From Treponema sp. (lineage in GTDB: Bacteria > Spirochaetota > Spirochaetia > Treponematales > Treponemataceae), in assembly GCA_017549025.1 (NCBI GenBank), contig JAFYWB010000055.1, positions 82,943 to 128,969 on the forward strand: a DNA stretch of 46,027 nucleotides. The letters are read 5' to 3'. Numbering within the stretch: the stretch's first letter is position 1; the number at the start of each line of letters is the position of its first letter. A model generated the notes under the pieces. It saw only the letters and a program-made list of their open reading frames with translations. It did not search any database and was not told where the DNA came from. A program made the position numbers and the translations under genes. Below, piece by piece: positions 18,196 through 26,146 of the stretch.

Positions 18196-18504
18196 TTACT
18201 GCTTAATTTCTACATCAACGCCAGCTGGCAGCTCAAGCTTCATCAGTGAATCCATTACATCAGCTGATGGCTCGATAATGTCAATAAGGCGCTTATGTGT
18301 ACGCATTTCGAACTGCTCACGTGATTTCTTATTTACGTGAGGAGAACGCAATACAGTCACCTTATTAATTCTAGTAGGCAGTGGGATAGGTCCTGAAACC
18401 TTTGCACCAGCCTGCTGAACTGTCTGCACGATGGACTTTGCACTCTGATCGATCAGACTAACATCGAATGCCCGTAGTCTGACACGAATCTTTTCGGTAG
18501 CCAT
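18196..18504 (-). CDS. rpsJ: 30S ribosomal protein uS10 (NusE)
   Basis: This 30S head protein also serves as NusE in transcription antitermination with NusB, 102 residues. The stretches [21 protein letters not shown] and [33 protein letters not shown] (split by family standard) identify it. It lies 64 bp after tuf. Confidence 0.98.
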   Translation of the reverse strand: MATEKIRVRLRAFDVSLIDQSAKSIVQTVQQAGAKVSGPIPLPTRINKVTVLRSPHVNKKSREQFEMRTHKRLIDIIEPSADVMDSLMKLELPAGVDVEIKQ

Positions 18505-18527
18505 TATTCCTCCTGGAAAATATGGAG

Positions 18528-18553
18528 GCCACCTGAGTTTTTCTCAGGCAGCC
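18528..18553 (-). other. Hairpin between tuf and rpsJ
   Basis: A 6-bp perfect stem CCTGAG/CTCAGG with a 5-nt A loop, extended by GGC/GCC beyond a 2x2 mismatch, lies between the tuf stop and the rpsJ Shine-Dalgarno. No T run follows on the minus strand, so it is more likely a processing or mRNA-stability hairpin than a terminator. Confidence 0.4.
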
Positions 18554-18568
18554 TTCCAGCCAATTAAA

Positions 18569-19756
18569 TTAGTCTTTAACCTCTGTTACCTGTCCAGAAG
18601 CAATTGTGCGTCCACCTTCGCGAATAGCGAACTTAAGACCCTTGTCCATAGCAACGGGGTGAATCAACTCACCAATGATCTTGGTGTTGTCACCGGGCTT
18701 AACCATGTCTACACCTTCAGGAAGAGTAATTGTTCCTGTGATGTCGGTGGTGCGGAAATAGAACTGAGGGCGATATCCAGAGAAGAATGGGCTGTGGCGT
18801 CCACCTTCTTCCTTTGACAATACGTAAATCTGTCCCTCGAACTTTGTGTGAGGAGTGATTGAACCGGGCTTGGCCAAAACCTGTCCGCGCTCTACAGACT
18901 TCTTGTCGATACCGCGGAGCAAGAGACCAACGTTGTCTCCAGCCTCTCCCTGATCCAACAACTTGTTGAACATTTCGATACCGGTGATAACGGTCTTCTG
19001 AGTGGGGCGGATACCAACGATTTCAACTTCTTCGTTCAACTTAATGATACCACGCTCGATACGTCCTGTTACTACAGTACCGCGTCCAGAAATGGTGAAT
19101 ACGTCTTCAACAGGCATCAAGAAGGGCAGGTCAGCAGCACGATCTGGATCTTTGAAGTATGAGTCCATTACATCGAGCAAGTCGTCGATACACTTTGTGT
19201 CATCAGCAGTTGCGTCGTCCTTAAGAGCATGGAATGCAGATCCCTTGATAATAGGAGTTTCCTCGGGGAAGCCATAAGATGTGAGAACATCCTTAACCTC
19301 TTCTTCAACCAACTCCAACAATTCAGGATCGTCAACCAAGTCAACCTTGTTCAAGAATACGATGATTCCAGGTACACCTACCTGGCGAGCCAACAGGATG
19401 TGCTCCTTTGTCTGAGGCATAACAGAGTCAGGTGCAGATACTACAAGGATAGCACCGTCCATCTGAGCAGCACCAGTAATCATGTTCTTGATGTAGTCTG
19501 CGTGACCGGGGCAGTCAATGTGAGCATAGTGGCGCTTTGTAGACTGATACTCCAAGTGACGGGTATTGATAGTAATACCGCGTTCCTTCTCTTCTGGTGC
19601 ATTGTCGATTTCATCATACTTCAAAGCCTTGTCACCAAACTTCTTGGCGCAGTGCTGAGTAATAGCAGCAGAAAGAGTTGTCTTACCATGGTCAACGTGA
19701 CCGATGGTTCCTACGTTCATGTGGGGCTTCGTTCTTTCGAACTTTTCCTTTGCCAT
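18569..19756 (-). CDS. tuf: Elongation factor Tu
   Basis: This GTPase delivers aminoacyl-tRNA to the ribosomal A site, 395 residues. The P-loop GHVDHGKTT is at residues 19-27, DCPGHADY near 81, and the base-specificity motif NKVD near 136. Domains 2 and 3 are complete, ending GQVTEVKD. It is the first gene of the operon with AGGAGG seven bases upstream, and sits behind a long structured leader. Only this tuf copy is visible. Confidence 0.99.
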   Translation of the reverse strand: MAKEKFERTKPHMNVGTIGHVDHGKTTLSAAITQHCAKKFGDKALKYDEIDNAPEEKERGITINTRHLEYQSTKRHYAHIDCPGHADYIKNMITGAAQMDGAILVVSAPDSVMPQTKEHILLARQVGVPGIIVFLNKVDLVDDPELLELVEEEVKDVLTSYGFPEETPIIKGSAFHALKDDATADDTKCIDDLLDVMDSYFKDPDRAADLPFLMPVEDVFTISGRGTVVTGRIERGIIKLNEEVEIVGIRPTQKTVITGIEMFNKLLDQGEAGDNVGLLLRGIDKKSVERGQVLAKPGSITPHTKFEGQIYVLSKEEGGRHSPFFSGYRPQFYFRTTDITGTITLPEGVDMVKPGDNTKIIGELIHPVAMDKGLKFAIREGGRTIASGQVTEVKD

Positions 19757-19759
19757 GTA

Positions 19760-20192
19760 ATCCTCCTATACCAGATATCAGGTATAAAAACAAAAAATAA
19801 TTGCCATATTATATAGAACGCAACGTAAAATACATTACATTCTCAAGCACTGTAGAAACGGATTTACATGGATGTGGATAAGGAGGGATAGAGAAGGATT
19901 TCTTCTCTGCGTGACAGTCCATCCATTCGGACTGTTTCGGCCGGACCACCTTTTACCATCAAATCCGTGTTTGATGAACGGTTTGGTACACTAAAGCCAG
20001 GAGCGATTTAACATCATTAGGCCCTTTCACCGTTCACGTTTTGTCTTACGACAAACTACAATCAAAGGGTTGCGAACATCCTATTTCTTGCACGAAAAGA
20101 AATTTTACGGTTTCGCCAGACGCTCCAATGTCTGCTTGACTCTCAAAGAACCCGAAGATTGTATCTTCTTTTCCACTTTCGTAGAATAGTGG
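19760..20192 (-). ncRNA. Candidate structured 5' leader RNA of tuf (unclassified)
   Basis: The gap of about 615 bp between tuf and the aldehyde dehydrogenase gene has no credible protein frame. From a plausible promoter (20199-20227) the transcript would run about 435 nt before tuf. It contains many perfect inverted repeats: CCACT/AGTGG (20173-20177 with 20188-20192), GAAGAT/ATCTTC (20154-20168), CAGAC/GTCTG (20117-20134), TTTGTC/GACAAA with a GUAA loop (20040-20055), GAACGGT/ACCGTTC (19976-19982 with 20029-20035), CATCAAA/TTTGATG (19957-19976), ACAGTCC/GGACTGT (19914-19935) and AGAGAAG/CTTCTCT (19890-19908). I could not match it to RNase P RNA, tmRNA, 6S or SRP RNA, or to a riboswitch class I know. 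Confidence 0.5.
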
Positions 20193-20198
20193 TTCCTA

Positions 20199-20227
20199 TT
20201 TATACTATTTAAACGCAATATATGCAA
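20199..20227 (-). promoter_or_regulatory. Candidate promoter of the tuf / ribosomal operon
   Basis: On the minus strand TTGCAT (20222-20227) is followed after 17 bp by TATAAA (20199-20204). The predicted start near 20192 falls exactly at the first base of the first leader hairpin. Confidence 0.55.
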
Positions 20228-20335
20228 GAGGTATAGGAAGAAAACAACACGTTTTTCCACTTATTTCAATTAAATTCCTACTGATGTGAAGAAGATTTTA
20301 CTTTTTGAGATTTAACGAGTGACTCCAATTCTGCA

Positions 20336-20364
20336 TTGTGCATTTTGCTATTTCTAGGTATACT
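20336..20364 (+). promoter_or_regulatory. Candidate leaderless promoter of the aldehyde dehydrogenase gene
   Basis: TTGTGC (20336-20341), 17 bp, TATACT (20359-20364), then only 7 nt to the ATG at 20372. There is no clear Shine-Dalgarno. The transcript would begin at or next to the start codon. Confidence 0.45.
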
Positions 20365-20371
20365 TTTTATC

Positions 20372-21781
20372 ATGATTTCAGTTGAACTTTCTGAATTGGT
20401 AGCCACACAGCGGGCCTTTTTTTTAACAGGCAAGACAAGAGATGTAAAATTCCGCAAGGAGCAGTTGACTTGCCTCAAAAATATTTTACTCAAATATCAA
20501 AACGAAATACTGGAAGCACTGTCTAAGGATTTACGAAAATCTGCTGCAGAAGCATATATTACTGAATTTGCACTGGTACTAAAAGAAATCGATTTTTTAA
20601 GAAGGCGAATTTCTTGGTGGACCTTGCCTAAGTTTCGCATGACACCACTTCATAGCTTTCCAGGAATAAGTAAAATTCTTTCCCAGCCCTATGGTTGTGT
20701 CCTGGTGATTACTCCGTGGAATTTTCCCTTTCAAATTTCATTAATGGCAGTGGCCGCTGCAATCAGTGCAGGAAATTGCGTTATTCTTAAACCATCTCAC
20801 CATGCTCAAGAATCGGAGCAGCTTTTAGCAACAATAATCCAAGAAGCATTTCCTCCAGAACAGGTGGCAGTGGTTACTGGTGGCAATGAAATACACCATT
20901 CACTGCTGAGCCAGAAGTATGACTTTATCTTTTATACTGGTGGAGCCACTGCCGGAAAAAAAGTAATGGAAGCTGCAGCCAGAACTCTGACACCGGTATG
21001 CTTGGAGCTGGGAGGAAAAAATCCCTGTATTGTAGATGGAACCGCTGATATTGCTGTTGCTGCAAAAAGAATTATTTGGGGAAAACTTATAAACAGCGGT
21101 CAAAATTGCCTTGCTCCCGATTATGTGCTGGTACAAGAAGACAAGCATCAGGAATTGATAGAAAAACTGTGCTTGTATATGAATGAATTTTACGGAGATA
21201 ATCCTGTAGCAGAAGATAGCAACCTTGCTTCTATCATAAATGAGCGCCATTTCTTCCGACTTTTGAATCTGGCAAATGGAAACAATCCTGCCAATGGTGC
21301 GGTTGTATCACCAAATCCTGCTGGTACTAGCTACAACAGAGAAGCTTTAAAGATTAAGCCTATTCTGTTGGATTCACCTGAGCTAGACTCACCTGTTATG
21401 CAGGACGAGATTTTTGGCCCAATACTACCAATCATTCCTTACAGCTCCTTGGATGCTGCACTTTCAATTATCCAAGAAAAGCCAGAGCCCTTGGCCCTGT
21501 ATCTTTTTAGTAACGATAAGGCTACAAAAAAGCGAGTTTTAGAAACAGTGCGGTACGGTAGTGGTTGTATAAACGACACAGTGCTCCAGGGAGTTTCTTC
21601 TCAGCTACCCTTTGGAGGAACTGGCCATAGCGGAATAGGCAATTATCACGGAAAGGCTGGATTCGACACCTTTAGTCATCAAAAGGCAATTCTTTCTAGG
21701 CCAGCTAAATTGGATATACCTTTGAGATACCCGCCCTACAAAGAGGGTAAACGTAAATTCATTACCTTGCTACTGAAATAG
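20372..21781 (+). CDS. Aldehyde dehydrogenase, class 3-like, NAD(P)-dependent
   Basis: This enzyme oxidises aldehydes to carboxylic acids, 469 residues. Key residues are present: the ITPWNFP motif with N117, the general base E212 in LELGGK and the catalytic Cys C246 in NSGQNC. EIFGP follows later. The APDY after the Cys and the short N-terminus (ATQRAFFLTGKTRDVKFRKE) are typical of class 3 / fatty-aldehyde types. The start at 20372 was chosen over an upstream in-frame ATG because homologues begin here. The substrate cannot be told; detoxification of long-chain or aromatic aldehydes is likely. The next gene starts 4 bp after it. Confidence 0.93.
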   Translation: MISVELSELVATQRAFFLTGKTRDVKFRKEQLTCLKNILLKYQNEILEALSKDLRKSAAEAYITEFALVLKEIDFLRRRISWWTLPKFRMTPLHSFPGISKILSQPYGCVLVITPWNFPFQISLMAVAAAISAGNCVILKPSHHAQESEQLLATIIQEAFPPEQVAVVTGGNEIHHSLLSQKYDFIFYTGGATAGKKVMEAAARTLTPVCLELGGKNPCIVDGTADIAVAAKRIIWGKLINSGQNCLAPDYVLVQEDKHQELIEKLCLYMNEFYGDNPVAEDSNLASIINERHFFRLLNLANGNNPANGAVVSPNPAGTSYNREALKIKPILLDSPELDSPVMQDEIFGPILPIIPYSSLDAALSIIQEKPEPLALYLFSNDKATKKRVLETVRYGSGCINDTVLQGVSSQLPFGGTGHSGIGNYHGKAGFDTFSHQKAILSRPAKLDIPLRYPPYKEGKRKFITLLLK

Positions 21782-21785
21782 AAGT

Positions 21786-22235
21786 ATGGGAAGCGATTTA
21801 TTTATCATTGTTGCCATAGGTGCCCTCATCGGTTTAATCCTCTTCCTCTTTGGAAAGTACGTGGAAATGGCCAAGGATTATTACAAGGGAAAAAATCAAA
21901 AGCCCAAGGAAGCTGCACCGGCACAAAAAGGAAATGCACCGCCTACAAAAACCTATTGCCCTCTATGCGACTCAGCCTTGACCCCTGGAATAAATTTATT
22001 CTCAAAAATATATCGTCCACTGTCTTCCCAGCTAGACGAAGATCAACATTGTACCATTCAAGGTTGTCCGTTTTGTTACAGCAAGGATGGAGAAAAGAAA
22101 AAACGACGAAGCTGCCCAGTTTGCGGCCGTCCTGTACCAATGACAGGTTCCTTGGTAGCCCGCATGACCATGCAAAAGTCAGGCAGACGTCATGTTCATA
22201 TCATTGGTTGTACAGAATGTCACAAAAAGATGTAA
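21786..22235 (+). CDS. Membrane-anchored protein with three zinc knuckles (unknown function)
   Basis: A 149-residue protein I cannot name. Residues 5-23 form one hydrophobic helix, followed by a basic, Pro/Ala/Lys-rich linker to about 55. The rest is cysteine-rich: C58/C61, C89 with C94/C97, C110/C113 and C142/C145, in CPLC, CPFC, CPVC and CTEC knuckles, consistent with two zinc ribbons on the cytoplasmic side. It follows the dehydrogenase by 4 bp and is probably cotranscribed. A role as a structural or adaptor protein is possible; nothing catalytic is visible. Confidence 0.8.
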   Translation: MGSDLFIIVAIGALIGLILFLFGKYVEMAKDYYKGKNQKPKEAAPAQKGNAPPTKTYCPLCDSALTPGINLFSKIYRPLSSQLDEDQHCTIQGCPFCYSKDGEKKKRRSCPVCGRPVPMTGSLVARMTMQKSGRRHVHIIGCTECHKKM

Positions 22236-22260
22236 AGAATTTATTTTCTTTTTCCGAAAA
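22233..22260 (+). promoter_or_regulatory. Sigma28-like promoter candidate for flaB
   Basis: TAAA (22233-22236), 16 bp, TCCGAAAA (22253-22260). The flagellar sigma28 consensus is TAAA-N15-GCCGATAA; six of eight -10 bases match and the spacer is one longer. It would leave a leader of about 170 nt. No better sigma70 promoter was seen. Confidence 0.3.
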
Positions 22261-22351
22261 TTTACTATCAGCGTAGGCTGAAAAAAACAGCTGGATTGTT
22301 CCGGTTGCTGGTTGGAAAAGTGCCTAGAGGCATTGCTTCAAGGCATTATAG

Positions 22352-22367
22352 ATGAATAACTATTCAT
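22352..22367. repeat. Inverted repeat upstream of flaB
   Basis: ATGAATA-AC-TATTCAT is a perfect 7-bp inverted repeat with a 2-bp centre, about 75 bp before the flaB start. The tiny spacer favours a DNA-binding site over an RNA hairpin. Just upstream, TGCCT (22320-22324) can pair with either of two AGGCA copies (22327-22331 and 22340-22344). Confidence 0.4.
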
Positions 22368-22439
22368 TTATCCGCAATCAGAGGTTTGGAATCTTGTGTG
22401 CAAAAGTAGCAATGCCGGCTAAAAAGAAGGAGATACACT

Positions 22440-23300
22440 ATGGTAATTAATCACAACATGAGTGCTATGTATTCTCAGCGCTCAACCAATCTTACCAATG
22501 TGGCAGCCCAGAAGAACATGGAGAAGTTGTCTTCTGGACTGAAGATCAACAGGGCTGGCGATGACGCCTCCGGCCTTGCTGTTTCAGAAAAAATGCGTAG
22601 CCAGATTCGTGGTTTGAACAAGGCTTCTGAAAACGCTCAGAATGGCCTTTCCTTCATTCAGACCACCGAAGGTTATTTGCAGGAAACAACTGACATCATT
22701 CAGCGCATCCGTGAATTGGCAGTACAGTCTTCCAACGGTATCTACACAGAAGAAGACAGAATGCAGATTCAGGTTGAAGTTTCTCAGCTGATTGCTGAAG
22801 TTGACCGCATTGCAAGCCAGGCTCAGTTCAACGGTATGAACATGTTGACTGGTCGCTTTGCTCGTGATGAGGGAACAAATGCTGTTACTGCTTCTATGTG
22901 GTTCCACATTGGTGCCAACATGGATCAGAGAATGCAGGTATACATTGGAACAATGACTGCAACTGCTCTTAACTTGAGAAACCTGGGCGATGAGCAAATC
23001 ATGAGCTTGGAATCTCCTGCTGAGGCAAACCGTGCTATCGGAACTCTTGATGAGGCTTTGAAGAAGCTCAACAAGCAGAGAGCCGATTTGGGTGGTTACT
23101 ACAACCGCTTGGAGCACGCTATCCGTGGAATCGATATTGCTGCAGAAAACCTGCAGTCTGCTGAATCAAGAATCCGTGACACAGATATGGCTAAGGAAAT
23201 GGTTGACTTTACAAAGAATCAGGTTCTGCAGCAGTCTGGTATGGCAATTCTTGCCCAGGCAAATCAGTCTACACAGAATGTTTTGAGCTTGCTCCGCTAA
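22440..23300 (+). CDS. flaB: FlaB-type flagellin, core of the periplasmic flagellum
   Basis: This structural subunit forms the filament core of the periplasmic flagella that drive spirochete motility, 286 residues, the usual FlaB size. The N-terminal D0/D1 domain opens with [15 protein letters not shown] and holds the [20 protein letters not shown] stretch; the C-terminal D1/D0 ends [12 protein letters not shown]. The middle is short, without the surface domain of external flagellins. The ATG has AAGGAG seven bases upstream. It is monocistronic with a strong terminator. Its codon use is cleaner than its neighbours', as expected of an abundant protein. The match to Treponema FlaB is the best taxonomic clue here. 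Confidence 0.97.
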   Translation: MVINHNMSAMYSQRSTNLTNVAAQKNMEKLSSGLKINRAGDDASGLAVSEKMRSQIRGLNKASENAQNGLSFIQTTEGYLQETTDIIQRIRELAVQSSNGIYTEEDRMQIQVEVSQLIAEVDRIASQAQFNGMNMLTGRFARDEGTNAVTASMWFHIGANMDQRMQVYIGTMTATALNLRNLGDEQIMSLESPAEANRAIGTLDEALKKLNKQRADLGGYYNRLEHAIRGIDIAAENLQSAESRIRDTDMAKEMVDFTKNQVLQQSGMAILAQANQSTQNVLSLLR

Positions 23301-23322
23301 GCTTTTTAGATATTCTTTTGAG

Positions 23323-23355
23323 AAGCTATCCAGTGAAAGCTGGATAGCTTTTTTT
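23323..23355 (+). terminator. Intrinsic terminator of flaB
   Basis: A perfect 11-bp stem (AAGCTATCCAG at 23323-23333, CTGGATAGCTT at 23340-23350, 6-nt loop) is followed by a T tract. Confidence 0.95.
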
Positions 23356-23429
23356 ATTACTATTAGTTGATTTTAACAGAAAAACAAATGAATAGAAAAA
23401 ATGAGTTACAATTTGTACGTGAGGCTTAG

Positions 23430-24017
23430 TTACAGGCTGGTTCTTCCACGGAAGCTTCGAGCCAAGGTAAGGCGGTCTGCATACTCCAAGTCGCCACCAA
23501 CAGGAAGTCCTGAGGCTAGACGAGAAAGAGTAACATCACAATCTTCTAAAAGCCGCTGGAGATAGAGGGCAGTTGTATCACCTTCTACCGTGGGATTGGT
23601 GGCAATAATCACTTCTGTAATGGTGCCAGAATGGATTCGTTCCAGCAATTTACCAAAGGAAAGATTTTCGGGACCAATGCCATCCAAGGGAGAAATCACT
23701 CCACCTAAAACATGGAACAAACCGTGATATTCACGAGATGCTTCTATGGTTTGCACATCTTGTGGCTGCTCAACAACACAAATGAGATTTCGTTCTCGTG
23801 CTGGATTAGAGCAGATTTCACAGGGGTCTACTTCTGTGTAGGCCCCGCAAATGCTACAGGGCTTGATTCTTTCCTGCAGGGTGGTAAGCTGATGGGCAAA
23901 ACGCTGCAGAAAAATGGAATCGGCCTTGAGAAGATGAGAGGCAATACGATTGGCACTCTTTTTTCCAATGCCAGGCAAACGGGAAAAAGATTCAGCCAGC
24001 TCTTCCAGTGCATTCAT
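23430..24017 (-). CDS. recR: Recombination protein RecR
   Basis: This DNA-binding clamp acts with RecO and RecF in gap repair and RecA loading, 195 residues. A helix-hairpin-helix (SRLPGIGKKSANRIA, 12-26) is followed by a four-cysteine zinc site (C54, C57, C66, C69) and a Toprim domain starting near ICVVEQPQD. The ATG at 24015-24017 was chosen from family starts; a GTG two codons upstream overlaps the ybaB stop. It is the third gene of the dnaX-ybaB-recR unit, a widely conserved order. Confidence 0.97.
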   Translation of the reverse strand: MNALEELAESFSRLPGIGKKSANRIASHLLKADSIFLQRFAHQLTTLQERIKPCSICGAYTEVDPCEICSNPARERNLICVVEQPQDVQTIEASREYHGLFHVLGGVISPLDGIGPENLSFGKLLERIHSGTITEVIIATNPTVEGDTTALYLQRLLEDCDVTLSRLASGLPVGGDLEYADRLTLARSFRGRTSL

Positions 24018-24019
24018 GG

Positions 24020-24331
24020 TCACATTCCCATTCCAGGAAGATTCAGTCCGCCTAACATGGGGCCTAGACGATCCCGTGTCAGCTCAAGCATACGAGCGTG
24101 GGCGTCTTTACTGGCGGCCACAATCAAATCCTGTAGCATGGGAACATCACGTGGGTCCACTGCGATGGGATCTAATTCTACCCGCTGCACTTGAAACTGA
24201 CCATTAATGGTAACCTTTACAATATTGCCGCCAGCAGAACCTGTTGCTTGCAAATATTTAAGCTCTTCCTGAACCTTGTTAAACTGGTCCTTGAAACTCT
24301 GGGCATTTTTCAGTATGTCAAAAGGATTCAT
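24020..24331 (-). CDS. ybaB: YbaB/EbfC nucleoid-associated protein
   Basis: A 103-residue DNA-binding protein of the YbaB/EbfC family; the Borrelia homologue EbfC binds DNA near the erp operator and broadly compacts the nucleoid. The heptad-rich N-terminal helix (FKDQFNKVQEELKYLQATGSAGG) and the VTINGQFQVQRVELDP strand are typical. It ends with a Met/Gly-rich tail. AGGAG lies nine bases before its ATG. It sits between dnaX and recR. Confidence 0.95.
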   Translation of the reverse strand: MNPFDILKNAQSFKDQFNKVQEELKYLQATGSAGGNIVKVTINGQFQVQRVELDPIAVDPRDVPMLQDLIVAASKDAHARMLELTRDRLGPMLGGLNLPGMGM

Positions 24332-24332
24332 A

Positions 24333-26105
24333 CTATGACTCTCCTACTACGGTGCCTTTAAACACCTTGCAAAGTATATCAACTTGATTTGATTGAGCTT
24401 CTTCTGCCACAGACTTTTGCTGTTGCTGCCGAAGCTGAAAATCCACCTGTAAGCTTCCACCAGAAAACTGCTGCAACAGGTCTACCACCAAGGATTTGTC
24501 CTTTTGCAGCTGAGTCAACGCAAAGGTATTTCCCGCAATGATGTTCAGCTGATTTTCATCAAATTTCCACTGGGAGCTTAACAATACAGAAGCGGTAGAA
24601 GCGTGACTTAAAGACAATTCTTCCACCAACTTTTCCTTCAATTTGTCATGAGGAATGCTCATTCCACCTGACAAAGCTGCTACAGGGCTTTGGGAAATTG
24701 CAGCAGCTGGTGGTGGAGAAAAGTTTTCCACAGGTTTTACTAGAGGAACAGCAGTGGTACTAGCTGCACCTACAGGTTGTGGAGAAACAGGTGATGGAAC
24801 AGGCTTAGGACGAGAAACCATGGTGCCGCCAAAATCACTGGTGGGATGCCGGTGTTCAGGCGGTACAGCGCCGCCATTAGCAAAAGGGTTTGGACGCCCC
24901 TGTGAAACTGGCTGACCTTGCGACACCGAGGATGGATTCTGGGGTTTTGCTGAGGCTGAGGCTCCACCTAGTAGCTGACGCACCGACTCCATGGCCTGGA
25001 AAACCTCTTGTGGAGATACAAAGGAGGAAATTCCGCACAACCGGGATATGGCCAAATCTACCTCATACCGTGGACTGGTGGAATAGCGAATATCACGATA
25101 TAGACTCAAAAACAAGGACAAGGCCCGCTCCAGCTGAGCAACAGACCACTGAGCCAACACCTGGGGAGAATACCGTTCTGGAGATTGACCAAGAAGGGAT
25201 TCTCGTGTAATGCCAGACTTAATCAGCAAGAGACTTCTGATATAGTTGCTGCAATCGGTAATGAATTGCTCGATAGATACACCACTTTGCAAAAGACTAT
25301 CCAGTTGTTCCAGGGCAGAAGCAGTGTTGGCAGCAACACAGGTTTCAAAAAGCTGGTTCATGGTGTCTAGCCCAACCAAGCCCAAGGTTTCACGAATCTT
25401 TTCAAAGGTGATATGGCCAGCGGAAAAAGAAGCTACCTGATCAAAAAGGGTGTAAGCGTCACGGACACTACCAGTAGCCTCTCGTGCAATCCAATACAGC
25501 GCCTCATCTTCTGCCTGCAAGCCAATTTCCGCCGCCGCTTGAGCCAAGAGCTCCTTCAACTGCTCCACCGCCACAAGACGGAAATGGAACTGCTGACAAC
25601 GGCTTTTTATGGTGGCAGGTACCTTGTGCAATTCTGTAGTTGCAAAGATAAAGATAACGTAGGGCGGCGGCTCTTCAATGGTTTTTAACAACGCATTGAA
25701 GGCGCTAGTAGAAAGCATGTGAACTTCGTCAATGATGTAAATCTTGTAACGGCAGGAATTGGGCGGAAACAGCACCTCATCCTTAATTTGGCGAATATCG
25801 TTGACACTGGTATTTGAAGCACCGTCAATTTCAATCACGTCCATACTGGCACCACGAGTAATTTCCTGACAAGCAGGACATTGCCCACAGGGCTGTGCTA
25901 CAGGCCCCTGCTGACAATTCAATGCCTTAGCAAGAATACGTGCAGAAGAGGTTTTTCCACAACCACGGGGGCCAGAGAATAAATATGCGTGGGCAATCTT
26001 TCCAGATTGAATTGCGTTCTTTAGGGTGGATGCTACAAATTCTTGCCCCGCAAGACTGTCAAAATCCTGGGGGCGACGACGAGTTGCCGTTACTTCATAA
26101 GCCAT
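24333..26105 (-). CDS. dnaX: DNA polymerase III subunits gamma/tau
   Basis: This clamp-loader ATPase of the replisome has 590 residues. The Walker A motif SGPRGCGKTS is near 44-53, a zinc module uses C64, C73, C76 and C79, Walker B/DEVH is at about 126-129 and the SRC motif (KSRCQQF) follows near 168. The region from about 385 to 480 is Pro/Ser/Ala-rich linker, and the last 100 residues resemble a short tau C-terminus. I saw no obvious slippery A-run for a programmed gamma frameshift. The ATG has no Shine-Dalgarno but lies six bases after a -10 box (see 26112-26140). Confidence 0.96.
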   Translation of the reverse strand: MAYEVTATRRRPQDFDSLAGQEFVASTLKNAIQSGKIAHAYLFSGPRGCGKTSSARILAKALNCQQGPVAQPCGQCPACQEITRGASMDVIEIDGASNTSVNDIRQIKDEVLFPPNSCRYKIYIIDEVHMLSTSAFNALLKTIEEPPPYVIFIFATTELHKVPATIKSRCQQFHFRLVAVEQLKELLAQAAAEIGLQAEDEALYWIAREATGSVRDAYTLFDQVASFSAGHITFEKIRETLGLVGLDTMNQLFETCVAANTASALEQLDSLLQSGVSIEQFITDCSNYIRSLLLIKSGITRESLLGQSPERYSPQVLAQWSVAQLERALSLFLSLYRDIRYSTSPRYEVDLAISRLCGISSFVSPQEVFQAMESVRQLLGGASASAKPQNPSSVSQGQPVSQGRPNPFANGGAVPPEHRHPTSDFGGTMVSRPKPVPSPVSPQPVGAASTTAVPLVKPVENFSPPPAAAISQSPVAALSGGMSIPHDKLKEKLVEELSLSHASTASVLLSSQWKFDENQLNIIAGNTFALTQLQKDKSLVVDLLQQFSGGSLQVDFQLRQQQQKSVAEEAQSNQVDILCKVFKGTVVGES

Positions 26106-26111
26106 GAATCA

Positions 26112-26140
26112 AGCATACTGGAAAAACAGCCTTTCCGCAA
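26112..26140 (-). promoter_or_regulatory. Candidate leaderless promoter of dnaX
   Basis: On the minus strand TTGCGG (26135-26140), 17 bp, TATGCT (26112-26117), then 6 nt to the dnaX ATG. The predicted mRNA starts at or within a base or two of the ATG. Confidence 0.5.
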
Positions 26141-26146
26141 GACAAA

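Noticed and set aside
18528-18553. Terminator between tuf and rpsJ.
   Set aside because: The stem is good but lacks a T run, and the rpsJ Shine-Dalgarno follows closely without a new promoter.
19921-19960. A stretch on the minus strand (AAAGGTGGTCC) resembling the T-box sequence AGGGTGGNACC.
   Set aside because: The conserved core is not matched, no specifier loop or terminator/antiterminator pair follows, and tuf is not a T-box target.
22584-23117. A 177-codon open frame on the minus strand opposite flaB.
   Set aside because: It lies fully inside the flagellin gene, is low in conserved features and has no start signals; flaB is certain.
24333-26105. Programmed frameshift in dnaX producing a short gamma form.
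   Set aside because: No A-run slippery site with a following hairpin was found in the linker region.
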